Source: Camellia lanceoleosa
Lineage: Eukaryota; Streptophyta; Magnoliopsida; Ericales; Theaceae
Direction of reading: 5' to 3'
Assembly (NCBI GenBank): GCA_025200525.1
Contig: CM045762.1
Span: 190,923,154-190,987,153, forward strand
DNA: 64,000 nt
Positions 1 to 13,015 of this stretch are shown one piece after another. Every line of letters starts with the position of its first letter. The first letter of the stretch is position 1. A program made the position numbers and the translations under genes. Below the pieces are notes generated by a model that did not search any database, was not told the DNA's origin, and saw only the letters and a program-made list of their open reading frames with translations.

Positions 1-381
1 CTTGTGTTTCTCTTGTCAACCTTGAGGTGTCCAGGCACCACCTGAAGCCGTCCGTTTTGTAAAGTTTTGCCGAGTTCCGATTTATGCCTTAGATGTCTAT
101 TTTGGGTTGATTGTATATAATTTCTTCTTTATTAGTTTTGTGTTATGTGCCTATTTATGAGAATGAGTCGAGGCATGTGTGTGTAAACTGTCTGTATAAT
201 ATTTACTTAGTGTAATGTGTGCGGTCCTGGCATGGTAGTAGTAGCTCAGTGGATGATGTTTTATGTATTTTATATTATCAAATGCTTCTGTTCAGGCCCC
301 ATAAGATATGTATAACAGGTTTTGTGTCTGTTTTCGAATGGGTCATGCCCAAACTTTTAGGGGCGGGTTTGGGGCGTGACA
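1..381 (+). mobile_element. 3' end of a family-B LTR, cut by the window start
   Basis: The last bases (CATGCCCAAACTTTTAGGGG, then the terminal GGGGCGTGACA) match the 3' ends of the LTRs ending at 39771 and 46760 and, reverse-complemented, the start of the solo LTR at 54990. The stretch at about 225-360 (GGTCCTGGCATGGTAG, GGCCCCATAAGATATG, TTTTCGAATGGGTCATG) is closer to the 54990 element than to the complete element, so I place it in family B. It ends in CA and is followed directly by satellite (CGGATTCTCC). Only one LTR end is visible, so whether this is a solo LTR or the 3' LTR of a full element cannot be decided. Short reading frames inside it are not credible genes. Confidence 0.88.
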
Positions 382-3300
382 CGGATTCTCCTGCACAGTG
401 GCAGATATGTAAATACGGTGTTTACTTACCATTACTCATGCATTAGGGTTAGAACACTCGAACACCTATACGGTTTCTCCTGCACAGCGATAGATATGTA
501 AATACGGCGTTTACTTACCATTTCTCACGCATTAGGGTTCGAACGCTAGAACACCTATACGGATTCTCCTGCACAGTGGCAGATATGTAAATATGGCGTT
601 TACTTACCATTTCTCAAGCATTACGGTTTGAACACTCGACCACCTGTATGGAATCTCTTGCACAGTGGCAAATACGTAAATACCGCGTTTACTTACCATT
701 TCTCATGCATTGGGGTTCGAACACTCGAACACCTATACAGATTCCCCTGCACAGTGGTAGATATGTAAATACGGCATTTACTTACCATTTCTCACGCATT
801 AGGGTTCGAACACTAGAACACCTATACGGATTCTGCTGCACAGTGGCAGATATGTAAATACGGCATTTACTTACCATTTCTCACGCATTAAGGTTCGAAC
901 AATCGAACACCTATTCGGATTCTCCTGCACTGTGGCAGATATGTAAATACGGTATTTACTTACCATTTCTCACGCATTAGGGTTCGAACAATACAACACC
1001 TATACGGATTCTCCTGCACAGTGACAGATATGTAAATACGGCATTTACTTACCATTTCTCACGCATTAGGTTTCGAACACTCGAACACCCATACGGATTC
1101 TCCTGCACAGTGGCAGATATGTAAATATGGCGTTTACTTACCAGTTCTCACGCATTACACGAACACTCGAACACCTATACGGATTCGCCTGCACAGTGGC
1201 AGATATGTAAATACGGCGTATACTTACCGTTTCTCACGCATTAGGGTTCGAACACTCGAACACCTATACAGATTCTCCTACACAGTGGCAGATATGTAAA
1301 TACAGCATTTACTTACCATTTCTGACGCATTAGAGTTCGAACATTCGAACACCTATACGGATTCTCCTGTACAGTGGCAGATATATAAATACGGCGTTTA
1401 CTTACCATTACTCACGCTTTAGGGTTCGAACACTCGAACACCTATACAGATTCTCCTGCACAGTGGCAGATATGTGAATACGGCGTTAACTTACCATTTC
1501 TCACGCGTTAGGCTACGAACACTCGAACTACTGTACGGATTCACCTGCACAGTGGCAAATATGTAAATACGGCATTTACTTACCATTTCTCACGCATTAG
1601 GGTTCAAACACTCGAAGACCTATACGAATTCTCCTGCACAGTGGCAGATATGTAAATACGGTATTTACTTACCATTTCTCACGCATTAGAGTTCGAACAT
1701 TCGAACACCTATACGGATTCACCTGCACAGTGGCAGATATGTAAATACGGCGTTTACTTACCGTTTCTCACGCGTTAGGGTTCGAACAGTCGAACACCTA
1801 TACGGATTCACCTGCACAGTGGCAGATATGTAAATACGACGTTTACTTACCGTTTCGCACGCGTCGGGTTTGAACACTCGAACACCTATACGGATTCTCC
1901 TGCACAGTGGCAGATATGTAAATACGACGTTTATTTACAATTTCTAACGCATTGGGGTTCGAACAATCGAACATCTATACGGATTCTCCTGCACAGTGGT
2001 GGATATGTAAATACGGCGTTTACTTACCATTTCTCATGCATTACGGTTCGAACATTCGAACACCTATACGGATTCACCTGCACAGTGGCAGATATGTAAA
2101 TACAGCATTTACTTACCATTACTCACGCATTAGGGTTCGAACACTCGAACACCGATACGGATTCTCCTGCACAGTGGCAGATATGTAAATACGGCGTTAA
2201 CCTACCATTTATCACGCGTTAGGGTTCGCACAATCGAACTCCTGTACGGATTCACCTGCACAGTGGCAGATATGTAAATACGGCGTTTACTTACCATTTC
2301 TCACGCATTAGGGTTCGAACACTCGAAGACCTATACGGATTCTCCTGCACAGTGGCAGATATGTAAATACGACGTTCACTTACCATTTCTCAAGCATTAT
2401 GGTTCGAACACTAGAACACCTATACGGATTCTCCTGCACAGTGGCAGATTTGTAAATACGGTATTTACTTACCATTTCTCACGCATTAGAGTTCGAACAT
2501 TCGAACACCTATACGGATTCTCCTACACAGTGGCAGATATGTAAATACGGTATTTACTTACCATTTCTCACGCATTAGAGTTCGAACATTCGAACACCTA
2601 TACGGATTCTCCTGCATAGTGGCAGACATTTAAATACGGCGTTTACTTACTGTTTCTCATGCGTTAGGGTTCGAACACTCGAACGCCTATACGGATTCTC
2701 CTGCACAGTGGCAGATATGTAAATACGATGTTTACTTACCATTTCTAACGCATTGGGGTTCGAACACTCGAACACCTATACGGATTCTCCTGCACAGTGG
2801 CAGATATGTAAATACAGCGTTTACTTACCATTTCTCACGCATTACGGTTCGAACACTCGAACACCTATACGGATTCTCCTGCACTGTGCCAGATATGTAA
2901 ATACGGCGTTCACTAACCATTTTTCATGCATTAGGGTTCTAACACTCGAACACCTATAAGGATTCTCCTGCACAGTGGCAGATATGCAAATACGGCGTTT
3001 ACTTACCATTTCTCACGCATTACGGTTCGAACACCAGAACACCTATACAGATTCTCCTGCACAGTGGCAGACATGTAAATACGATGTTAACTTACCATTT
3101 CTCACGCCTTAGGGTTCGAACAATCGAACTCCTGTAGGGATTCTCCTGCACAGTGGCAGATACGTAAATACGGCGTTTACTTACCATTTCTCACGCATTA
3201 GGGTTCGAACACTCAAACACCTATACGGATTCTCCTGCAAAGTGGCAGATATGTAAATACGACGTTCACTTACCATTTCTCAGGGATTAGGGTTCGAACA

Positions 3301-6300
3301 CTCGAACACCTATACGGATTCTCCTGCACAGTGGCAAATATGTAAATACGGTATTTTCTTACCATTTCTCACGCATTAGAGTTCGAACATTCGAACACCA
3401 ATACGGATTCTCCTGCACAGTGGCTGATATCTAAATACGACGTTTACTTACCATTTCTCATGCGTTAGGGTTCGAACACTCGAACACCTATACGGATTCT
3501 CCTGCACAGTGGCAGATATGTAAATACGACGTTTACTTACCGTTTCTCACGCATTGGGGTTCGAAGATTCGAACACCTATACGGATTCTCCTGCACAGTG
3601 GTAGATATGTAAATACGGTGTTTACTTACCATTTCTCACGTATTGGGATTCGGGCACTCGAACACCTATACGGATTCTCCTGCACAGTGGCAGATATGTA
3701 AATACAGTGTTTACTTACCATTTCTCACGTATTACAGTTCGAACACTCGACCACCTATACGTATTCTCCTGCACAGTGGCAAATATGTAAATACGGCGTT
3801 TACTTAGCATTCTCATGCATTGTGGTTCGAACACTCGAACGCCTATAGGGATTGTCCTGCATAGTGGCAAATATGTAAATACGGTGTTTACTTACCATTT
3901 CTCAAGCATTCGGGTTCGAACACTCGAACACACATACGGATTCTCCTACACAGTGGCAAATATGTAAATACGGCGTTTACTTACCATTTCTCACGCATTA
4001 GGGTTCGAACAATCCAACACCTATACGGATTCTCTTGGACAGTGGCAGATTTGTAAATACGGCGTTTACTTACCATTTCTCAGGCATCAGAGTTCGAACA
4101 CTCGAACACCTATATGGATTCTCCTGCATAGTGGCAGGTATGGAAATACGGCGTTTACTTTCCATTTCTCAGGCATTTGGGTTCAAAACCTCGAACACCT
4201 ATACGGATTCTCCTACACAGTGGCAGCTATGTAAATACGACGTTTACTTACAATTTCTCACGCATTAGCGTTCGAACACTCGACCATCTATACGGATTCT
4301 CCTGCATAGTGGCAGATATGTATGTACGACATTTACTTACCATTCCTCGTGCATGACAGTTCGAACACTCGAACACCTATACGGATTCTCCTGCACAGTG
4401 GCAGATATGTAAATACGGCATTTACTTACCATTTCTCACGCATTAGAGTTCGAACATTCGAACACCTATACGGATTCTCCTGCACAGTGGCAGATATGTA
4501 AATACGGCGTTTACTTACCATTTCTCACGCGTTAGGGTTCGAACACTCGAACACCTATACGGATTCTCCTGCACAGTGGCAGATATGTAAATACGACGTT
4601 TACTTACCATTTCTCACGCATTGGGGTTCGAACACTCGAACACCTATACGGATTCTCCTGCACTGTGGCAGATATGTAAATACGGCTTTTACTTACTATT
4701 TTTCACCCATTTGGGTTCGAACACTCGAACACCTATACGGATTCTCCTGCACAGTGGCAGGTATATAAATAAGGTGTTTACTAACCTCCTCTGATGCATT
4801 AGGAATCGAACACTCGAGCATCCATACCGATTCTCCTGCACAGTGGCAGATATGTAAATACAGCATTTACTTATCATTTAAAACGCATTATGGTTCGAAC
4901 ACTCGAACATCTATACGGATTCTCCTGCACAGTGGCAGCTATGTAAATACGTCGTTTACTTACCATTTCTCACGAATTAGGGTTCGAACACTCGAACACC
5001 CATCCGGATTCTCCTGCACAGTGGCAGATATGTAAATACGGCGTTTACCTACCATTTCTCACGCATTAAACGAACACTCGAACACCTGTACGGATTCGCC
5101 TGCACAGTGGCAGATATGTAAATACGGCGTTTACTTACCATTTCTCACGAATTAGGGTTCGAACACTCGAGGACCTATACAGATTCTCCAGCACAGTGGC
5201 AGATATGTAAATATGGCGTTTACTTTCCATTTCTCGTGCATTAGGGTTCAAACACTCAAACACCTATACAGATTCGCCTTCACAGTGGCAGATATGTAAA
5301 TACGGCGTTAACTTACCATTTCTCACGCGTTGGGTTCGAACAATCGAACTCCTGTACGGATTCTCCTGCACAGTGGCAGATATGTAAATACGGCGTTTAC
5401 TTACCATTTCTCACGCATTACGGTTCGAACACACGAACACCTATACGGATTCTCTCGCACAGTGGCAGATATGTAAATTTGGCATTCACTTACCATTTCT
5501 CAGGCATTAGGGTTCGAACAATCGAACACCTATACGGATTCTCCTGCACAGTGGCAGATATGAAAATACGGCATTTACTTACCATTTCTCACGCATTTGA
5601 GTTCGAACATTCGAACACCTATACGGATTATCCTGCACAGTGGTAGATATGTAAATACGGCGTTTACTTACCATTTCTCACGCGTTAGGGTTCGAACACT
5701 CGAACACCTATACGGATTCTTCTGCACAGTGGCAGATATGTAAATACGACGTTTACTTACCATTTCTCACGCAGTGGGGTTCGAACACTCTAACACCTAT
5801 ACGGATTCTCCTGCACAGTGGCAGATATGTAAATACGGCGTTCACTTACCATTTCTCATGCATTAGGGTTCGAACACTCGAACACCTATACGGATTCTCC
5901 TACACAGCGGCAGATATGTAAATACGGCGTTTACTTACCATTTCTCACGCATTTGGTTCGAACACTCGAACACCTGTACGGATTCTCCTGCACAGTGGCA
6001 GTTATGTAAATAAGGCGTTTACTTACCATTTCACATGCATTAGGGTTCGAACACTCGAGCATCCATACCGATTCTCCTGCACAGTGGCAGATATGTAAAT
6101 ACGGCATTTACTTATCATTTCACACGCATTACAGTTCGAACACTCGAACACCTATACGGATTCTCCTGCACAGTGACAGATATGTAAATACGGCATTTAC
6201 TTACCATTTCTCACGCATTAGGGTTCGAACAGTCGAACACCTATATGGATTCTCCTGCACAGTGGCAGATATGTAAATACGACGTTTGCTTACCATTTCA

Positions 6301-6309
6301 AACGCATTA

Positions 6310-8640
6310 TGGTTCGAACACTCGAACACCTATACGGATTCTCCTGCACAATGATAGATATGTAAATACGGCGTTCACTTCCCATTTCCCATGCATTACG
6401 GGTCGAACACTCGAACACCGATACGGATTCTCTTGCACAGTGGCAGATACGTAAATACGGCATTTACTTACCATTTCTCACGCATTAGGGTGCGAACACC
6501 CGAGCACCTATACGTATTCTCTTACACAGTGGCAGGTATGTAAATACGGCGTTTACTTACCATTTATCATGCATTAGGGTTCGAACACTCGAGCATCCAT
6601 AACGATTCTCCTTCACAGTGGCGGATATGTAAATACGGCACTTACTTAAGATTTCAAACGCATTACGGTTCGAACACTCGAACACCTATACTGATTCTCC
6701 TGTACAGTGGCAGCTATGTAAATACGGCGTTTACTTACCATTTCTCACGAATTACGGTTCGAACACTCGAACACCCATACGGATTCTCCTGCACAGTGGC
6801 AGATATGTAAATACGACGTTTAACTACCATTTCTCACGAATTACAAGAACACTCGAACACATGTACGGATTCTCCTGCACAGTGGCAGATATGTAAATAC
6901 GGCGTTTACTTACCATTTCGCACGCATTACGCTTCGAACACTCGAACACCTATACGGATTCTACTGCACAGTGGCAGATATGTAAATACGGCGTTCACCT
7001 ACCATTTCTCACGCATTGGGGTTCGAACCCTCGAGCACCTATACGGATTCTCCTGCACAGTGGCAGATTTGTAAATACGACGTTTACTTACCATTTCTCA
7101 CGCATTTCGTTTCGAACACTCGAACACCTATACGGATTCTCCTGCACAGTGGCAGATATGTAAATACGGCGTTTACTTACCATTTCTCACGCATTACGGT
7201 TTGAACACTCGAACACCTATACGGATTCTCCTGCGCAGTGGCAGATATGTAAATACGGCATTCACTTACCATTTCTCATGCATTAGGGTTCAAACACTTG
7301 AACACCTATACGGATATTCCAACATAGTGGCAGATATGTAAATACGACGTTTACTTACCATTTCTCACGCATTTGGGTTCGAAGACTCGAACACCTATAA
7401 GGATTCTCCTGCACAGTGGCAGGTATCTAAATAAGGCGTTTACTTACCATTTCACATGCATTGGGGTTCGAACACTCGAGCATCCATACCGATTCTCCTT
7501 CACGGTTGCAGATAAGTAAATACGGCATTTACTTATCATTTCACACGCAATACGGTTCGAACACTCGAACACCTATTCGGATTCTCCTGCACAGTGGCAG
7601 ATATGTAAATACGGCGTTTACTTACCATTTCTCACGCATTAGGGTTCGAACACTCGAACACCTATACGGATTCTGCAGCGTAGTGGAGATATGTAAATAC
7701 GGCGTTCACTTACCATTTCTCATGCATTAGGGTTCGAACACTCGAACACCTATACGGATTCTCCAGCACAGTGACAGATATGTAAATACGGCGTTCACTT
7801 ACTATTTCTCACGTATTTGGGTTCGAACACTCGAACACCTAAACGGATTCTCCTGCACAGTCGCAGATATGTAAAACCGGCGTTTACTTACCATTTCTCA
7901 TGCATTAGGGTTCGAACACTCGAACACCTATACAGATTCTCCTGCACAGTGGCAGATATGTAAATACGACATTTACTTACCATTTCTCACGTGTTAGGGT
8001 TCGAACACTCGAACTCCTATACGGATTCTCCTACACACTGGTAGATGTGTAAATACGACATTTACTTACTATTTCCCAGGCATTAGGGTTCGAACACTCG
8101 AACACCTATACGGATTCTCCTGCGCAGTGGGAGATACGTAGATACGAGGTTCACTTACCGTTTCTCTGGCATTAGGGTTCGAACACGAGAACACCAATAC
8201 GGATTCCCCTGCACAGTGGAAGATATGTAAATACGTCATTAACTTACCATTTCTCATGCATTGGGGTTCGAACACTCGAACACCGATACGGATTCTCCTG
8301 CACAGTGGTAGATATGCAAATACGGCGTTTACTTACCACTTCTCACGCATTAGGGTTCGAACACTCGAACAACCATACAGATTCTCCTGCACAGTGGCAG
8401 ATATGTAAATACGTCGTTTACTTACCATTTCTCACGCATCTGGGTTCAAACACTCGACAACTTATACGGATTCTCCTGCCTGGTGGCAAATATGTAAATA
8501 CGGCGTTTACTTACCATTTCTCACGCATTAGGGTTCGAACACTCGAACACCTATCCGGATTCTCCTGCACAGTGGCAGATATGTAAATACGGCGTTTACT
8601 TACCATTTCTCACGAATTATGGTTCGAACACTCGAACTCC
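6310..8640. repeat. Higher-order satellite unit, about 2.2 kb, copy 1
   Basis: The order of monomer variants here is repeated in the following segment at an offset of about 2208-2221 bp, close to 25 monomers. Markers include a variant with CGAGCATCCATAACG followed by GGCACTTACTTAAG (6591 and 8812), CACGGTTGCAGATAAG (about 7501 and 9709) and GGGAGATACGTAGATACGAG (8129 and 10336). Boundaries are approximate because they were placed by eye. Confidence 0.8.
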
Positions 8641-10840
8641 CATACAGATTCTCCTGCACAGTGGCAGATATGTAAATACGGCGTTCATTTACCATTTCCC
8701 ATGCATTACGGTTCGAACACTCGAACACCTATATGGATTCTCTTGCACCGTGGCAGATATGTAAATACGGCGTTCACTTACCATTTCTCATGCATTAGGG
8801 TTCGAACACTCGAGCATCCATAACGATTCTCCTTCACAATGGCAGATATGTAAATACGGCACTTACTTAAGAGTTCAAACGCATTACGGTTCGAACACTC
8901 GAACACCTATACAGATTCTCCTGCACAGTGGCAGCTATATAAATACGGCCTTTACTTACCATTTCTCACGAATTACGGTTCGAACACTCGAACATCCATA
9001 CGGATTCTCCTGCACAGTCGCAGATATGTAAATACGGCGTTTAACTACCATTTCTCACGAATTACACGAACACTCGAACACATATGCGGTTGCACAAGAT
9101 GGCGAGATATGTAAGTCTGGCGTTTACCATTTCTCCCGCATTAGGGTTTGAACACTTTCGAACACCTATCTGATTCTCCAAAGGCCTGATGGCGAATACG
9201 ACGCATTTACCATTTCTCACGCATTGGGGTTCGAACCCTCGAACACCTAAACGGATTCTCCTGCACAGTGGCAGATATGTAAATACGGCGTTTACTTACC
9301 ATTTCTCATGCATTCCGGTTCGAACACTCGAACACCTATACGCATTCTCCTGCATAGTGGCAGATATGTAAATACGGCGTTTACTAACCATTTCTCACGC
9401 ATTACGGTTTGAGCACTCGAACACCTATACGGATTCTCCTGCACAGTGGCAGGTATGTAAATACGGCATTCACTTACCATTTCTCATGCATTAGGGTTCA
9501 AACACTCGAACACCTATACGGATATTCCTACATAGTGGCAGATATGTAAATACGACGTTTACTTACCATTTCTCACGCATTTGGGTTCGAACACTCGAAC
9601 ACCTATAAGGATTCTCCTGCACAGTGGCAGGTATGTAAATAAGGCGTTTACTTACCATTTCACATGCATTGGGGTTCGAACACTCGAGCATCCATACCGA
9701 TTCTCCTTCACGGTTGCAGATAAGTAAATACGGCATTTACTTATCATTTCACACGCAATACGGTTCGAACACTCGAACACCTATACGGATTGTCCTGCAC
9801 AGTGGCAGATATGTAAATACGGCGTTTACTTACCATTTCTCACACATTAGGGTTCGAACACTCGAACACCTATACGGATTCTCCAGCATAGTGGAGATAT
9901 GTAAATACGGCGTTCACTTACCATTTCTCATGCATTAGGGTTCGAACACTCGAACACCTATACAGATTCTCCAGCACAGTGACAGATATGTAAATACGGC
10001 GTTCACTTACCATTTCTCACGCATTTCGGTTCGAACACTCGAACACCTAAACGGATTCTCCTACACAGTCGCAGATATGTAAATACGGCGTTTACTTACC
10101 ATTTCTCATGCATTAGGGTTCGAACACTCGAACACCTATACAGATTCTCCTGCACGGTGGCAGATATGTTAATACGACATTTACTTACCATTTCTCACGT
10201 GTTAGGGTTCGAACACTCGAACTCCTATACGGATTCTCCTACACAGTGGTAGATGTGTAAATACGACATTTACTTACTATTTCCCACGCATTAGGGTTCG
10301 AACACTCGAACACCTATACGGATTATCCTGCACAGTGGGAGATACGTAGATACGAGGTTCACTTACCGTTTCTCGGGCATCAGGGTTCGAACACGCGAAC
10401 ACCAACACGGATTCCCCTGCTCAGTGGCAGATTTGTAAATACGTCATTTACTTACCATTTCTCATGCATTGTGGTTCGAACACTCGAACACCGATACGAA
10501 TTCTCCTGCACAGTGGTAGACATGCAAATACAGCGTTTACTTGCCACTTCTCACGCATTAGGGTTCGAACACTCGAACAACCATACGGATTCTCCTGCAC
10601 GGTGGCAGATATTTAAATACGTCGTTTACTTACCATTTCTCACGCATCTGGGTTCAAACACTCGAAAACTTATACGGATTGTCCTGCCTGGTGGCAAATA
10701 TGTAAATACGGCGTTTACTTACCATTTCTCACGCATTAGGGTTCGAACACTCGAACACCTATCCGGATTCTCCTACACAGTGGCAGATATGTAAATACGG
10801 CGTTTACTTACCGTTTCTCACGAATTAGGGTTCGAACACT
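8641..10840. repeat. Higher-order satellite unit, about 2.2 kb, copy 2
   Basis: Repeats the variant order of the preceding 2.2 kb. It lacks one monomer near 8810 that is present in copy 1 (the GAGCACCTATACGTATTC variant at about 6501). It also contains a degraded-looking patch at 9080-9215. Confidence 0.8.
9080..9215. other. Degraded or suspect satellite patch
   Basis: About one and a half monomers carry clustered changes and indels: CACAAGATGGCGAGATATG replaces CACAGTGGCAGATATG, GTCTGG replaces ATACGG, and TATCTGATTC replaces TATACGGATTC. The corresponding monomers 2.2 kb upstream (about 6870-7010) read normally. Confidence 0.6.
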
Positions 10841-11400
10841 CGAACTCCCATACAGATTCTCCTGCACAGTGGCAGATATGTAAATACGGCGTTCACTTAC
10901 CATTTCCCATGCATTACGGTTCGAACACTCGAACACCTATACGGATTCTCTTGCACCGTGGCAGATATGTAAATACGGCATTTACTTACCATTCTCATGC
11001 ATTAGGGTTCGAACACTCGAGCACCTATACGTATTCTCTTACAAAGTGGCAGGTATGTAAATACGGCGTTTACTTACCATTTCTCATACACTAGGGTTCG
11101 AACACTCGAGCATCCATAACGATTCCTTCTTCATAGTGGTAGATATGTAAATACAGCACTTACTTAAGATTTCAAACGTATTACGGTTCGAACACTCGAA
11201 CACCTATACAGATTCTCCTGCACAGTGGCAGCTACGTAAATATGGCGTTTACTTATCATTTCTCATGAATTACGGTTCGAACACTCGAACACCCATACGG
11301 ATTCTCCTGCACAGTGGCAGATATTTAAATACGGCATTTACCTACCATTTCTCACGAATTACACGAACACTCGAACACCTGTACGGATTCGCCTGCACAA
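10841..11400. repeat. Partial third copy of the 2.2-kb higher-order unit
   Basis: Starts with the same variant order as copies 1 and 2: CCCATGCATTACGG, then CTCTTGCACCGTGG, then CGAGCATCCATAACG at about 11105, then ACTTACTTAAG. It departs from that order after about 11.4 kb. It retains the GAGCACCTATACGTATTC monomer that copy 2 lacks. Confidence 0.65.
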
Positions 11401-12809
11401 TAGCAGATATGTAAGTACGGCGTTTACTTACCATTTCTCACGCATTAGGGTTCGAACACACGAACACCTATACAGATTCTCCAGCACAGTGGCAGATATG
11501 TAAATACGGCGTTCATTAACCATTTCTCATGCATTGGGGTTCGAACACTCAAACACCTATACAGATTCTCCTGCACAGTGGCAGATATGTAAATACGGCG
11601 TTCACTTACCATTTCTTAGGCATTAGGGTTCGAACCCTCGAACACCTATACGGATTATCCTGCACAGTGGCAGATATGAAAATACAACATTTACTTTCCA
11701 TTTCTCACGCATTAGAGTTCGAACATTCGAACACCTATACGGATTCTCTGCGATGGCGAGATATGTAAATACAAATACACTTACCATTTCTCACGAATTA
11801 CGGTTCGAACACTCGAACACCCATACGGATTCTCCTGCACAGTGGCAGATATGTAAATACGGCGTTTAACTACCATTTCTCACGAATTACACGAACACTC
11901 GAACACATGAACGGATTCGCCTGCACAGTTGCAGATATGTGAGTACGGCGTTTACTTACCATTTCTCATGCATTAGGGTTCGAACACACGAACACCTATA
12001 CAGATTCACCAGCACAGTGGCAGATATGTAAATACGGCGTTCACTTACCATTTCTCATGCATTAGGGTTCGAACACTCGAACAACAAGATGCAATTCTCT
12101 CCGCGATGGCGAGATATGTAAATACGACATTTACTTACCATTTCTCACCTGTTTGGGTTCGAACACTCGAACTCCTGTACGGATTCTCCTACACAGTGGT
12201 AGATATGTAAATACGGCATTTACTTACTATTTCTCACGCATTAGGGTTCGAACACTCGAACACCTATACGGATTCTCCTGCACAGTGGGAGATACGTAGA
12301 TACGAGGTTCACTTACCGTTTCTCAGGCATTAGGTTTCGAACACGCGAACACCTATACGGATTCCTCTGCACAGTGGCTGATATGTAAATACAGCATTTA
12401 CTTACCATTTCTCACGCATTAGAGTTCAAACATTAGAACACCTATACGGCTTCTCCTGCACAGTGGCAGATATGAAAATACAACATTTACATTCCATTTC
12501 TCACGCATTAGAGTTCGAACACACGAACACCTATACAGATTCTCCAGCACAGTGGCAAATATGTAAATACGGCGTTCACTTACCATTTCTCATGCATTAG
12601 GGTTCGAACACTCGAACACCTATACAGATTCTCCTGCAAAGTGGCTGATATGTAAATACGGCGTTCACTTACCATTTCTTAGGAATTAGGGTTCGAACCC
12701 TCGAACACCTATACGGATTCTCCTGCACAGTGGCAGATATGGAAATACAACATTTACTTTCCATTTCTCACGCATTAGAGTTCGAACATTCGAACACCTA
12801 TATGGATTC

Positions 12810-13015
12810 TCCTGCGCGATGGCGATATGTAAATCTGGCGTTTACTTACCATTTCTCACGATTACGGTTGAACACTCGAACACCCATACGGATTCTCCCG
12901 CGATGGCGTATATGTAAATCTGACGTTTAACTACCATTTCTCACGAATTACAAGAACACTAAACACATATGCGGATTACTTTGCGCGATGGCGAATATGT
13001 CAAGTCTGGCGTTTA
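12810..13015. other. Degraded or suspect satellite patch
   Basis: Monomers show GCGCGATGGCGATATG, AAATCTGGCG and deleted C in the GTTCGAAC word. The duplication partner at 24705-24830 shows similar changes, so this is one of the few places where both copies are affected. Confidence 0.55.
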
